From NCBI GenBank assembly GCA_947579605.1, contig OX388316.1:18231290-18295289 (forward strand): a stretch of 64,000 nt of DNA, in the 5' to 3' direction. Position 1 is the first letter of the stretch. Each line of letters begins with the position of its first letter. Shown here in pieces: positions 46,002-57,247 of the stretch. Source of the DNA: Athripsodes cinereus (lineage: Eukaryota; Arthropoda; Insecta; Trichoptera; Leptoceridae). The notes below the pieces were generated by a model. The model was not told the DNA's origin and made no database searches. It was given only the letters and a program-made list of their open reading frames with translations. A program made the translations under genes and the position numbers.

Positions 46002-46336
46002 AAATTGTTGCAAGCGTCTTCTTCTTCTCCTTGGGCAATTATTAGTCCCACATGGTGGTGGGGTCTGCCTTTCTTGTTTGGTTACGCCACTTGGTTCTGT
46101 CGAGCACATCCTCATGGGAAACATCACAGCTCCTCATGTCTTGTCTCACTACTTCACGCCATCTGCGCTTTGGTCTTCCTCTTGGTCTCTTGCCGGTAAC
46201 CTCGATACATTGAGCTTTATTGCCTACATACTCAGGTGGTCTCCTGGCCACATGGCCATACCATCTCAATCTGCTCTCTTGTATTTTATCCGAGATATCC
46301 CGCACACCCAAATTCCCAGACAAATTGTTGCAAGCG
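46002..46336 (-). mobile_element. 5'-truncated RTE-type insertion with 15-bp target duplication
   Basis: AAATTGTTGCAAGCG occurs at 46002-46016 and again at 46322-46336, exactly flanking 305 bp. On the minus strand the insert ends in GGAGAAGAAGAAGA, a typical tail for this family. Confidence 0.9.
46042..46321 (-). pseudogene. RTE-type ORF C-terminus
   Basis: The minus frame is open: VRDISDKIQESRLRWYGHVA, then RRPPEYVGNKAQ, a basic GKRPRGRPKRRWREVVRQDM segment and a final KWRNQTRKADPTTMWD before the stop at about 46042. These are the W-GHV-RRP and RPRGRP-RW boxes that close the RTE ORF. There are no internal stops, so the insertion is young, but only ~90 codons are present. Confidence 0.85.
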
Positions 46337-47329
46337 TGAGGATAGTAAATTTAACACGATAGTCAAGTTCAATTTCTAATTTTATAGGTCATTTACTTGT
46401 TAACGAGTAATTAGGGACACGAGAGTTAAAGTTTTGAATAAAGTATATTGATTTGATTTTCCTTGGCATGTCATGCCAAAAGATGTATTATTATATAAGA
46501 TATGTTTGAGTATACATATTTGCGCGAAATAACAGATATGAGCTGGAAATAACAAGACAGTTGCAGATGTTTTCATCTATGTAGTTGCAAACAGAATCTT
46601 GTCATTTCATTAAGAAGAGTGTCACTCTTCAGAAATATCAATTTATCATCATTAACACTTACTTAAAATTGAAGTTGCTCAGATTTTGTTGCATACATAG
46701 ATGTTGCACACCATTTAACTGCTATTTAACTTATTATTTTTATAGCTTATATTTTCATCTAGAATGAGAAAAATCAACAATACATTTTTTTTCATTAAAA
46801 ATTTTCATTTCGATTCATTCAACATTGTGATCGAAATTTCTATATGTGGAAGAAAAACTACCTACATCAAGTAGAAATTCAGTAAAAGTGAGTACAGCAT
46901 TATGTTCACAAGACATTTCTCTAATAAGATATACAATTTCAACGATACCTTTATTATATAAAAAAAACACGATTCGAACGAACAGGAAACATTTTTTTCA
47001 TCAATTTATTCTCAGAAGAGAAATAATTGAGTTTTGTAAAAATTTCAGACGTACGATAATTCTAATAAATTTTCTATGAAATTTTATGTAAAATGGAACA
47101 ATCATTAACGTTACAATTTAATAGCTGAGTACTTTATTTTTTATTATATTCAATAAAAGACTCGCTTCCGTTTTATGTTTCCGTACACAAATAATGGTAG
47201 TGATAACTAAACATTTAATTTTTCTTGTAGCTACCACAAATTCTTCTTTTTTTTATATTTCTCATCCCCTTTTAAGAAGTTCCCTTTTAACGAATATGAA
47301 TATTAAAATATCATCCTTTCATCGCACTG
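46337..47329. other. AT-rich non-coding DNA
   Basis: Nothing recognised. Confidence 0.5.
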
Positions 47330-47605
47330 GGGGTCTTCCTGTGCTCCTAGTTACCGTTCGTTGTCTCTAAGATGTAAAAGACTGGCCATTTTTCATCTGG
47401 GCTTCTAGCTATGTGTCCTACTCATCTCCATTCGAGAGTTGCGGCACGTTGAGCAATATCAGCAATTTTAGTTATACTTACGTCTTACTGATTCGTCTCG
47501 AGCTCTGTCTCTTAAGGTGATAGATCTCTCTATGGAGGGATGATACCACTCAACAAGCTAAGTGCTTCGTTCAGGAGTGGACGGAAGTAGACTGAGAAGA
47601 AAAAG
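47330..47605 (-). pseudogene. Decayed RTE-type C-terminal fragment
   Basis: The minus strand near 47480-47400 reads ITKIADIAQRAATLEWR, stop, VGHIARSPDEKWPVF, and ends near a KTPSA block. This matches the L-W-WVGHIAR box of RTE-like ORF ends. Stops within the frame show decay. The 3' side (about 47595-47610) is AGAAGAAAAAGAAGAAT on plus. Confidence 0.6.
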
Positions 47606-49917
47606 AAGAATATAAAAATAAAATCTGTTTAACAGTTTATTTTCAGAATCACTAATTTTTATCGTGAGATGGGAGGAAAAAATAAATACTGATATTCAGT
47701 TCTTTCAATGAATTATACCTACGATGTCAAAGTTTTTACTGTATTTATTTTTTGTATCGCTGTATTCCAAATTTTATGTCATTTTTATATCGTCAATTTA
47801 AACTATATATTTTATTGCACTATACATTAAAGCAATATATTTTTGAAAAATATAATGTTATGATAATATTTTCATTTTCTCAAATAGCATTTTATTCCAA
47901 CTTTGAGTTATAAACATCGACTCAAAGCACCTAACAGTACAAATTTGTTATTATTACGAACTAGTTATTCATATTTTAACCTAAAAACTACTTACTATCA
48001 TTCTAGTTGTTCATATAAGATGAAGTTATATTTTGATTTAATCAAGCTAAGTGAAACTTTATAATACAAAGTGTCACCGCAGAATGTAAGGTGTACCCGG
48101 GGTATCTACCGCGTTCTGAATATATTATTATTATGCTCTTCTATACGTATTATTTATTGCATATAACATACCAAGTATTCTGGCAAATGGGTAAGCCATA
48201 AGCATGACGAAGAAAAATAAAGTATACCAAAAATAACAATAACAGAAGTAGCATTTTCTTATATTTAATTTCATTGGATGGTAGATACTAAGTGAAGTTC
48301 TACGATAAGATAAATATTCTTGTGTGTTCACAAATTATGTATGGTTTCTATCATGCTTCTCCATCCATTACATTGTAGGTAGTAGGCTAGACCAATGGAA
48401 TTAACCATTGCGAGATTGAAGATGTTAGGAATCTACGTAATTGCAGCCTACTCATAGATTAAAAATTACAAAAAAACATGGGTTTATTCTTAACCTAAAC
48501 ACATTCTTATAGTGTTGAGAGCAATCAAATTGTCTATATTTTTGTATACCTATGTTCTGAAAATGTAACTGGTTGTATTTCCTCTTTTGTATTCATGTTT
48601 GTCAAGAGTACAAATAATAAAAAAGTTTGTGTTTTATTTATGCACCATAATAAAATAACTTATATCAAACTAATCTGGTCTCTAGTAAATACAAATCACC
48701 AATTTTGTAACAAAAAGTAAGTGTATTCACTTGAGTTGTGATAACGGGGTGAGTCTTTAGTAGGAATTTAGGACCTTTCGTCTGAAAATCTTTATCATCC
48801 GTAAGGCTTTACCATTAGGCGACTACGTCAAGCTGAAGGAAATGTAAATCATTTTACTAGTTTTGTAGGTCAAAACAGTTTTGACTGTTTTCAATCCTCT
48901 GGTGTATACACCCTGACGACTTCCCATTCTCAGTAGAGGGTGGCAAAGTCACCCACTGTTTGCCTCCCGCACCTGCGTCCAGGTATATTATTATTGTTGG
49001 CACCGTATATTATAATATTATGAGTAGTGATACTGTAGTACATAGATAACGGTGGCGATTTTCCCGTTGTTACAGGGTAAATGAAGGTTAGCCAATGCGA
49101 CACGGTAGTAGAACAGACAACAGCATTGCTGCGTTTTGTAACAATAAACTATCCATAACATTATAGAGATATACAACAATAATAACGTAGAAATGCAACC
49201 ATAATAACCATTATTTATCTGCACTAAAATGTGAAGTTGTTGTCTGTATATAGTGTTTTTTACTATGAAGTGAAGAAAATAAAATAATAAAATTTAGTGA
49301 TACATGAGAAATCATAATGTTATTTATTTATAAATGTTTGGAGTCAAAAAATTATGTTTAGAAACTACCACAACGTTACCGCCAAATCAATAAATAATGT
49401 TATTTATTTATCCTAGCCAGTGATATGTTACAACTAGATTCGCAATGTCATACAAATATTCTCTAAAAATGTGTACCCACCCGTCGTGGTACAATACCTG
49501 AGTAATATGTATTCATCTCTTTTCTTTTGTATATATTCATCTCTATCTACCGGCCTTTGTCGTCTGTTATAACCCCCATTCTCATATTGTCTATCTCTTG
49601 TTATCTACAAACAATTTATATGTGTGTCGCTTTTTTTCAAACTAAAAATTGCGGCACCAAGGACCGCAACGAGATTTTATTGATGGTACATGTTTGAGAT
49701 TCATATTGCAAATCTAGGTATAACATATCACTGATCCTAGCACGTTATGTTTTTAATGGAGCAGGAAAAAAAGAGATTATTCTCTCGAGTAAAATCCTTC
49801 ATGAAAGTATGAATATTAACATTATATTTTACGTATATTAAAAAATAATATTATACCTTACATAGATTGAACCAACATTGCTAAAAATACTAAAAAAAGG
49901 GGAAATACCTATTATTA
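47606..49917. other. AT-rich non-coding DNA
   Basis: No gene recognised. About 48895-48985 is relatively GC-rich (GTAGAGGGTGGCAAAGTCAC) and may be an old repeat. Confidence 0.5.
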
Positions 49918-50045
49918 TACCATCACGGCATATCCCACAATCTGGTGGACTAACTGTGTGTAATAAATACGCAGATTGTTCTCTACGTGCCAATAAAAAA
50001 AACATTCAGGGTGGGCGGCGTGTCTCATCGCTGAATTGTAGATTT
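49918..50045 (-). repeat. R-A repeat, minus strand
   Basis: CATCACGGCATATCCCACAA, AATACGCAGATTGTTCTCTA and CGTGCCAATAAAAAA, then CATCGCTGAATT, read on minus in R-A order. Confidence 0.7.
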
Positions 50046-51204
50046 TAATTGTCTTATACGTGAAGTTTTACAAATACATGCTTTTTACAGAACACTCAAA
50101 AACTTACATAAGAGTGGGAGACCTAATCTTTTCCGGGAATTCCACAGGATAAAGCAGTGTTTTCTTTAACCTTACAATATTGTTATAAAAATTTCATTCT
50201 CTAATGTTCCTACAGAAATGACAGGAATCGGATCAATTTGTTGATTTTGTCTAGATTAAACAATTTTACAAATATGAATAATTGCCTCCGTAGACCAATA
50301 AATAACAATAATGTTGATCTTACATCAGCACTTTCAAAATAAATGGTCATAGAGGACAAACATCTAAATTGTATTGACTAGCCAGCATAAATCTGTAACA
50401 ATAAACAAGCAACTTGCAACAACACACTGCTTCTACAATATTATTTTTGTCTGTATGAATATTTCTTTGAACTCACAAACCGTACTAGCGCGCGTTATGT
50501 TTCTACACTTAGTAATTTTTTCACTTTTTGTCTGAATATGTCCCCTCTTTCAAGGTGAGAAATGTTACCTTCAGATGATAGAAATTGTTTGAAATATACC
50601 AAGCCGTATTGGGAATCCTGACACCGATATAAAATATTTTCTCAAAATTAAGATCTGACCTTTCAATCTTTATTTAATGTTTTGAGTGACTCAGAATCAG
50701 ATTATAATTACAGACTGTGTAGAAACTAAGATTCACAAAGTTGAAAAAATGTCTGAAGGGTGAAAAAGAAAAAAAGAAAAGATATCACACAACCATGAAT
50801 ATACCAACAATGTCCTTGTACTTCATTACCTTTATTTAAAATTTATTTCCTTAAATACACTTTAATTTGGGCAATAAACAACTTAATGTATAGAAAAAAA
50901 AACGGAAAACAAACAAAAAATAAGATTAATACAATCCAAATAGCTAAACTTAAGAGACTTTTGGGCGACTGCCAGTTAAGTTGACCTTATCAGCCCTAAA
51001 CAGCGTTGTAGGGACTTTGCTCTACATCCTTATAATTCTTATAAGTCTCAAACTTTCGTGAAATATTACCTGCTTATGTGGACGATATTTATTTATTTAC
51101 GAAATAATTTTGACCTATAAAAGTATTTCTAGTTCTCAACAAAACAGTGAAAATAAAAAATGAAATATTTGTTATTGTATCTGGGAAAAGGTAAAAACAA
51201 TTGT
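50046..51204. other. AT-rich non-coding DNA
   Basis: Nothing recognised. Confidence 0.5.
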
Positions 51205-51490
51205 AAATTTGTGAGGTGAGGTGTTGCGAAGGGATGGGACGGAAAGAGAGATGGTGTCATAAAGATGAGGAAAATGACATATTTGGGACACGTACTCCGA
51301 AATTAAACGTATTGTTTGCTCCGACTTATCTTGAAGGGAAAAATTGAGGGTAGTCACGGTGTTGGAAGGTAGCAGATGTCCTGGCTAAGAAACATCAGAG
51401 AGTAAACCGGAATCCAGAGGGTGGAACAGCTGTTCCGACTAACACAAGACAGAGAGAGCTGACATCGTGGGACCTGATATGGCATTTAAA
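51205..51490 (+). pseudogene. Decayed RTE-type C-terminal fragment, plus strand
   Basis: One frame reads MTYLGHVLRN, stop, TYCLLRLILKGKIEGSHGVG, a stop, QMSWLRNIRE, a stop, TGIQRVEQLFRLTQDRES, a stop. It aligns block for block with the minus-strand ORF end at 11983-12205 (YLGHVLRG, LLQLILMGKIEG, TSWLRNI, ELFRVAQDRE). At least four stops: an old copy. Confidence 0.75.
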
Positions 51491-51811
51491 GAAAAAGAAA
51501 ACTTGTGGAAAAGTAGGTATGTCAATGATTTCTAGTAACTCAGCATTTCGATTATGTAAAAAAAAAGATAGGTTGCAAGCAATTCACTATTGAATCTATG
51601 ATTCTCATAGTCATGGACTAACTGTTATGTTTCTCACAGAGGTAAACATTTTAATGACTTGATGTCTGTTTTAAACTATTCCCAGCCGTCAGTTGTGTTT
51701 GGTGAATTATGACCATAGAACCACAGTTACTATATCAACTCTGCAGTTCCATAAACCAACAACTCGACATTCTAACATTCCAAGATATGTCACGTTAAAG
51801 TTTTGAAGCAG
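51491..51811. other. Non-coding spacer
   Basis: Nothing recognised. Confidence 0.5.
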
Positions 51812-52370
51812 TATTGCGGTTTGTGAGCAGAATAAACCAGGCACGAATTGCCTTTAACAAAAAATCCAAAATATTAGAATCCCCTAATATTGATTTAAGC
51901 GTGAGGAAGAATCTCACTAAAGCCTTTGTGTGGAGTATTTTGTTATATGGGTGCGAGACGTGGACCATCAGCAAGAGTCAAAGCGCACGGTTAGCGGCAT
52001 TTGAAATGTGGTACTATAGACGCATGCTGAAGATTCATTGGTCGGAACACGTCGAAAACGAAGAAGTGTTAACCAGGGTTGGCGAAAAAAAGCAACTCCT
52101 CAAAAGAATCTGCCAACAACGAGCTAACTGGATTGGCCACAACATCAGGCACCCAGGACTGCTCACCGCAATCGCAGAGGGCAGGACCGAAGGCACAAAT
52201 GGCAGAGGCCGACCGAGAGACGCCTATATGGACTAACTGAAGAGGGACATGAGCTGTGGCTCATACATGGAGTTGAAGAGACTGGCTGAGAGTAGGGAGG
52301 AGTGGAGAAGAAAGTCCAAACTCGTTGCAGACCAATCCAATGGATTGTTACTCATTATATATTGCGGTTT
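51812..52370 (+). mobile_element. 5'-truncated RTE/CRACK-like insertion with 11-bp target duplication
   Basis: TATTGCGGTTT lies at 51812-51822 and 52360-52370, bracketing 537 bp. The insert ends AATCCAATGGATTG, then TTACTCATTATA, as does the sister copy at 36845. Confidence 0.9.
51823..52359 (+). pseudogene. RTE/CRACK-like ORF C-terminus
   Basis: The frame begins VSRINQARIAFNKKSKILES and continues through GCETWTISKSQSARLAAFEM, WYYRRMLKIHW, ANWIGHNIRHPGLL and RGRPRDAYMD. One nonsense codon (TAA at 52234) then interrupts it before LKRDMSCGSYMELKRLAE and the final LVADQSNGL. It is close to the 36845-37672 copy but truncated further, so YADD is missing here. Confidence 0.85.
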
Positions 52371-52590
52371 ACCGAAAACTCAAAAAAAATTATGTGCTTC
52401 TAATAGAAATTATTCAAATTTTCAATTTTTTTTTTTTAAATGACACTTTCTACGTGAATAAGCCAAAATCTAGATTTTGAAAAATTTCTAGTTTGAATAA
52501 TATGGAACTGGATAGTCGATAAGAAACATTCGAAAAAATATATTGTCAAAAATCATTTTGGTCTCCCACTCTTCTCCGTAAGTTTTCGAG

Positions 52591-52770
52591 TGTCCTGTAA
52601 AAGGCAGGTGTTCGAAAAATTAAGACATATTACATCTTAAATTCAGCGATGAGGTTTGCCACCCATTCTGAATATCTTGATTTTATATTGGCACGGAGAG
52701 GACAGCTTGAATGTTTATTATATGCATCTGGTCTGCTGGCTACCCCACTTGTGGGATATGCCGTAATGGT
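52591..52770 (+). repeat. R-A dispersed repeat, full-length copy
   Basis: TGTCCTGTAAAAGGCAGGTG, TTAAATTCAGCGATGAGGTT, TTGGCACGGAGAGGACAGCT and CTGGCTACCCCACTTGTGGG in order; the best-preserved copy here. Confidence 0.8.
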
Positions 52771-55700
52771 ATGGTATGGTAAAATCATTTTAATATTGAG
52801 TAAATAAACAGCGAAAAAACTCGTTTTGTAACTATTGTTTTGGTTAAATCAGGTAAGTCATAGATATTTTTACATTTTAAATGTCAATTTCACAATTGCT
52901 TTGACAATTTTATAATTGGAGATATTTTTTGTTATTTCTATTTGTTAATTTGTTATTTTATTTGTTAAAATGGAGTTATTTTTGTTAAACCGTACTTGGC
53001 AAAATGTTTAGCATCAAGGGACCGACTTGAAAGAAGAAAATAAAAAGTATTAGAGTTTATATTTTTATTTATTTATTTTGATAATCATGTGTTATTTTTT
53101 ATGATTGATCACATGTTATTACATAATTGATCATTAGTTGAAAATAATGAACCATTTTTGTGTAAAGTTTTGAATGGTATAACTACCATCTTAATCTTTT
53201 CAGGAGTTTAACGACTTTTACATAGTATCTAGTTTTCGACTTCATTATTTTTAATGATCTCCTTTTTCGAGTATTATAAAGATCATTAAATTATATATCA
53301 ATCTGTCTTATTGGTTGTATATTATATTCTATTGATAATTATAATAAAATGTATTTCTACTAATGGATAAAAGCCTTGTGAATTTCAGACCATTTGATAT
53401 AATATGGATAGCAGTCAGGTGTTCTCAGCAGGCATATGAAGATTATAAGTAATATTTTACGAAAGTCTACTTTAACAGATCTTGAAAACTTATATCAAAA
53501 ATAGGAGACCTATTATATTGTATGGATTCTACAATGCGCATTATTTTCTTTTTGTAATGTTGCTTCTACTCGCTTCCACAATCACGTGACCGTAAATCCG
53601 CTTGTTGCTGCATCCCCCCTGTCTATCCCTTTCCACAAAACAGCTTTCCTCCCAAACCACAACCCTGCAACACCACCCTTAATACAATCTCTCTCTTTCT
53701 ATTAATCTATCACTCAAGTTACTACATGTTCCATCTCTTTTCACCCAGACAAGTCCTGTATTATAACAACGTCAACTTTGGTCGCGTTCTGTAATCCTAA
53801 ATATTTCTTATGTGAACTTTTTTGTTTTGTTTCTCAGTTATGAGGTGATCGGTTGCCTTAAAGAATGGTCCTGCGTGTTCAAGCGGGGGATCTCGTTCGG
53901 GAGAAATACACTGTTGTGCTAATCTGTCACCACGACAGAAGCATATCGCAAGGATGTTAAAAGCTATTTTTGGATTTATTACAGATACAGATTTATATTT
54001 AAATTCATATTACCTATTTGGATTTATTTTTAATATTCACAAAATGTCCTCTCTGACAGTCATGTAGATAATAAAACGAAACTTGAAGGACGCTGAAAGG
54101 ATTTATTTATTTACTGTATGAATCTGTATGAATCATATATTAAATAGGTCATAAGATAATACATTAAATAGAAAGTTGAAGGGTAGGAAAAAGGAGAATT
54201 CCTTAAGCACCATGTGTTAAACATACAAAGATTTAATTTAGTTGGAACATTGTTGGCGGTGAAATCGGTGACACACAACACATTATCAAGTTGTTAAGAA
54301 ATTCCCAAAAGACCAAAAAGAGTTCATTTCAACTTTAACATAAAGCAAGCACGTACTTTACAGCTGAACCTACGCAAGCTTTTTTATAAATTACAAAAAT
54401 AATAGATAAATTGGAAACCGCCTCAAATGACCCTCCACAGTTGATAGAAGTGGTTCAAAAATCTCAAATTTAAAATCAAATTGGGCGGGTTACATCTCTG
54501 GAATGACAAATGACAAAAATGTTGTAATGTACGTAACTATCATAATTTAATAATTTTACTTTCTTGTGATTTAAGCGCACCCAGTGACAGATTTCTGCAC
54601 TAGATTTTTTCACAAAATTCTACTTCAATCTTATTACAAGCAGCTTTCAATCGCATATTCCTATTTATGTGGCAATAGTCGCGGCAACTAGGCGCCCGGG
54701 AAAATGTCGTTTTACAATTTACTAACCGAGCTGTAATCATTTTCTACTCTTAAGAAATGTTGATAAATGCTAAAATATTTTAAATCAAACTTGTCGAAAG
54801 CTATAAATGTGCTCATACGACTTAATGTAATGAAAGAAAATCATATTACATTCTTTTACAATCTTGACTCGTTCTCCAGACTTGGTTTGTGTCAGCCATT
54901 TTAATATTATTTACTGAACATTTACATTCTATTCTAAATTCAGACTTATGACTATGTTTTACCAATACATTTGTTTCCTTTTTTATTGAGTGGAATTTTT
55001 ATGGAATTCAAATAAAGAAATACTTCTCTGTGACTATGTTTTTTTTTATTTGAAATTGAAATGAATTCTTAATTTGAGATCCATGAACCAAAGGTTTATA
55101 GTACTCTAATCTCTTCTTTTTTAAATAAATCATAATATTATTTTAGCGGCCGCCTGTTGCTTATTGCTGCATGAAAAAGGAAATTAATATTTTTTCATAG
55201 CACATACATAGTTTTTTTTGCGTTTCAAATTAATCTTTCTGCTCCTTTTTTTCGTTTAAAATCTACTTAACAATTCAGCAAATAAAAAGCTGAATTGCTC
55301 GGATCACGAAAACCAGAAACGGTCAATTGTAAAATTAGTTTATTGGCCAGAAAGGATTGTTATTTTAATGATTAAGAATTTACAATGCAAAGTTATTTTG
55401 AAAGTACTTTGATAATATTTTTATTCTCCAATGGATTTTATGGAATATTCACAAGAGACTGTTTACTAACGAATGTTTATTAATGTTTTTTTTTTCTGGG
55501 AAGTTGGAAATTGACTTTAATATTTAATCCTGTAAATACATTAGACCGTTCCTGCTTAGCCTTTTCAATAGATATATAACAGGGAAATATATACCCTCCG
55601 TGAAAACTTGCAACCGTTAAGCATTGTTATATATTATATGTACAAAATAATATTGTTTTATGGACATTATACTGTCGCTGGATAAAAATAAAATGTAAGC
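52771..55700. other. AT-rich non-coding DNA
   Basis: No gene seen. About 53560-53760 is C-rich on plus, with no frame. Confidence 0.5.
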
Positions 55701-55920
55701 AATTGAATCGTGTATTTCAGAAACCCCAAAACTCCCTTTTTTTCGAATTTCACTTTTTCGCAGAATTTAATTGTTAATGGGTAGACACATGTTATAGTGA
55801 AGAGAAACACCAAAAATTCATCAATTCAATAGAACAAATAATAAACCCCCCCCCCCATAAAAAACTGGTTTTGTTCTAAAATATTTAATAAGATACACAA
55901 GATTGAACGCGCAAATAAAA

Positions 55921-55992
55921 AAGGCAAGTTCGAAAAAATAAAGACATCTTAGATCTAAAACTCAGCGATGAGGTTTGTCCCCATCCTGACTG
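55921..55992 (+). repeat. R-A repeat, 5' half
   Basis: AAGGCAAGTTCGAAAAAATA, then CTCAGCGATGAGGTTTGTCC; the second half is missing. It is inside TIR element III. Confidence 0.65.
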
Positions 55993-56155
55993 TCTTTTTT
56001 TTTTGTCTGTCAACCTTTCTAATAATAATATAAATAGTTATAATTAAAAGATTAAAATAATCTCTTATAAATTACATCAATCGTAAAATTAATAAAGTAA
56101 AAGATTTGTTACTATATTAATTAGATTAAAAGTTTTTAATTTGATACCTACACAG

Positions 56156-56310
56156 AAGGTTGTATACCAATAAATACGTTGAAAATGCAGGACATAAAAA
56201 AACTTGAAAAGTATATTCCCGATGAGGAGGGAATTTCAGCATTTTACACAGAAATTTTTGATTGGCCGACATGTGACCCCAATAAAGATGCTAGCCCAGA
56301 TGAAGATTAA
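56156..56310 (+). pseudogene. Possible terminal exon of a transposase-like protein
   Basis: From the ATG at 56185 the frame gives 41 residues: MQDIKKLEKYIPDEEGISAF and an acidic end CDPNKDASPDED before TAA. A plausible splice acceptor (ACCTACACAG ending at 56155) stands upstream and the frame is open from 56140. The KDI-L-YIP-FY pattern recalls C-terminal segments of poorly characterised insect and cnidarian transposase-like proteins (from memory, not a search). Its position, just before an AATAAA (56444) and the right TIR, is where a transposase gene should end. It could equally be a chance frame. Confidence 0.35.
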
Positions 56311-56627
56311 TTTTTATTATTGTTATTTTAATTTGAAATTTTTTTTTTATATAAAAACAGATTTTTTTTACTTTTATGTTCACCCATAAATACGTGTATT
56401 GCAGAAACACCAATAATCCAACAATTTCAAAACTTAAAAAATAAATAAAGAAACTAAAATGTGTTTCATTTTTTACTCTTATCGTATCCGTTAGCATTAA
56501 AACTATATTTCTCTCTCATACACAAAAATACGTTTTCCTCAAAAAAATTACAGTATTCACTTTTTTTCGATTTCCCAATAAATTGATTCTAAGGAGTTTT
56601 GGGCTTTCTGAAATACACGATTCAATT

Positions 56628-56794
56628 ACGTGTATTGTCGAGTGACAAAGTAACCGGAACAAATTTTGTGATCCAAGTCGTAGCAGTGAGGCTACATTCT
56701 CAGTACAAATGCTTGCCTCAAAACATCCGATATTATTGTTGCAAGTTCCAATAAACCAACAGTTCAATATTATCTTTACATTAAAGAGCGTTGT
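56628..56794. other. Spacer between element III and the I-type retrotransposon
   Basis: Short unique sequence. ACGTGTATTGTCG at 56628 resembles the element III end and may be an older piece. Confidence 0.4.
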
Positions 56795-56806
56795 ACTATT
56801 TCATAA
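56795..56806. repeat. Target-site duplication, left copy
   Basis: ACTATTTCATAA, identical to the sequence after the A tail (62414-62425). It fixes the element's 5' end at about 56807 (GTTTTTTCTCGCCC). Confidence 0.9.
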
Positions 56807-57247
56807 GTTTTTTCTCGCCCGAAGCGCTGTGTGGAACGGACGTGTCGCCGATACAACATTCAGATAAAAAATTTTGATTTGTTTAAAAAACATAGTAGCT
56901 TTGAAACTAACATAAGTTTGACTTTTTTTTCTCTTTTTTTTTCTTAATACTAACTATACTAATAGTACTTAATTATTAAAAATAATTTTATTTTGTTTAT
57001 TTTTTGATTCTATATCGTGAAATATAATTGTTTGTTTACTAACGTAGAACGAACGAACGCATGGCGTTTGGCCTATTTAGAGGTCATTGAACCGCCGGTG
57101 CGGTTTACACGATATAAATATTGTTAATATTTTTTTGTTGTTGTTATTTTTGCATATTGATTGCAAATTCTGTTTGATTTTTCTCTGGATTTTTTTTTCT
57201 TTTCTAATATAATCGTTTAATACACTGATTTAAAATAAATATTAAGG
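56807..57247 (+). promoter_or_regulatory. 5' UTR and presumed internal promoter of the I-type element
   Basis: Non-LTR elements of this group are transcribed from a promoter inside the transcribed 5' end, so that new copies keep it. Here the first ~55 bp are GC-rich (CGCCCGAAGCGCTGTGTGGA, then ACGGACGTGTCGCCGATAC), followed by AT-rich sequence and a second GC-rich block at about 57050-57110. I cannot identify specific initiator or downstream elements with certainty. Confidence 0.5.

Larger units (their letters stand above)
55701..56627. mobile_element. 0.93-kb TIR element (element III) with possible transposase remnant
   Basis: The inverted ends AATTGAATCGTGTATTTCAG at 55701 and CTGAAATACACGATTCAATT ending at 56627 extend to 35 bp with one mismatch. 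AATT at both ends is a palindrome and may be the target duplication (55701-55704 and 56624-56627). A subterminal variant of the end (TACGTGTATTGCAGAAACAC) lies at 56391. A poly-C run (about 55843-55855) and a half copy of R-A (55921-55992) lie inside. The 56156-56310 open frame and an AATAAA at 56444 precede the right end, like the last exon of a transposase gene. Confidence 0.7.

Noticed and set aside
46005..46362. Plus-strand open frames at the RTE-type tail
   Set aside because: Antisense of the true minus-strand ORF end, which has the conserved GHV and RGRP boxes.
48890..48990. GC-rich stretch as a gene remnant
   Set aside because: No motif or frame recognised; more likely an old repeat.
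53840..53960. SINE-like or tRNA-like sequence (GATCTCGTTCGGGAG)
   Set aside because: It cannot be folded by eye into a tRNA and lacks a proper A box.
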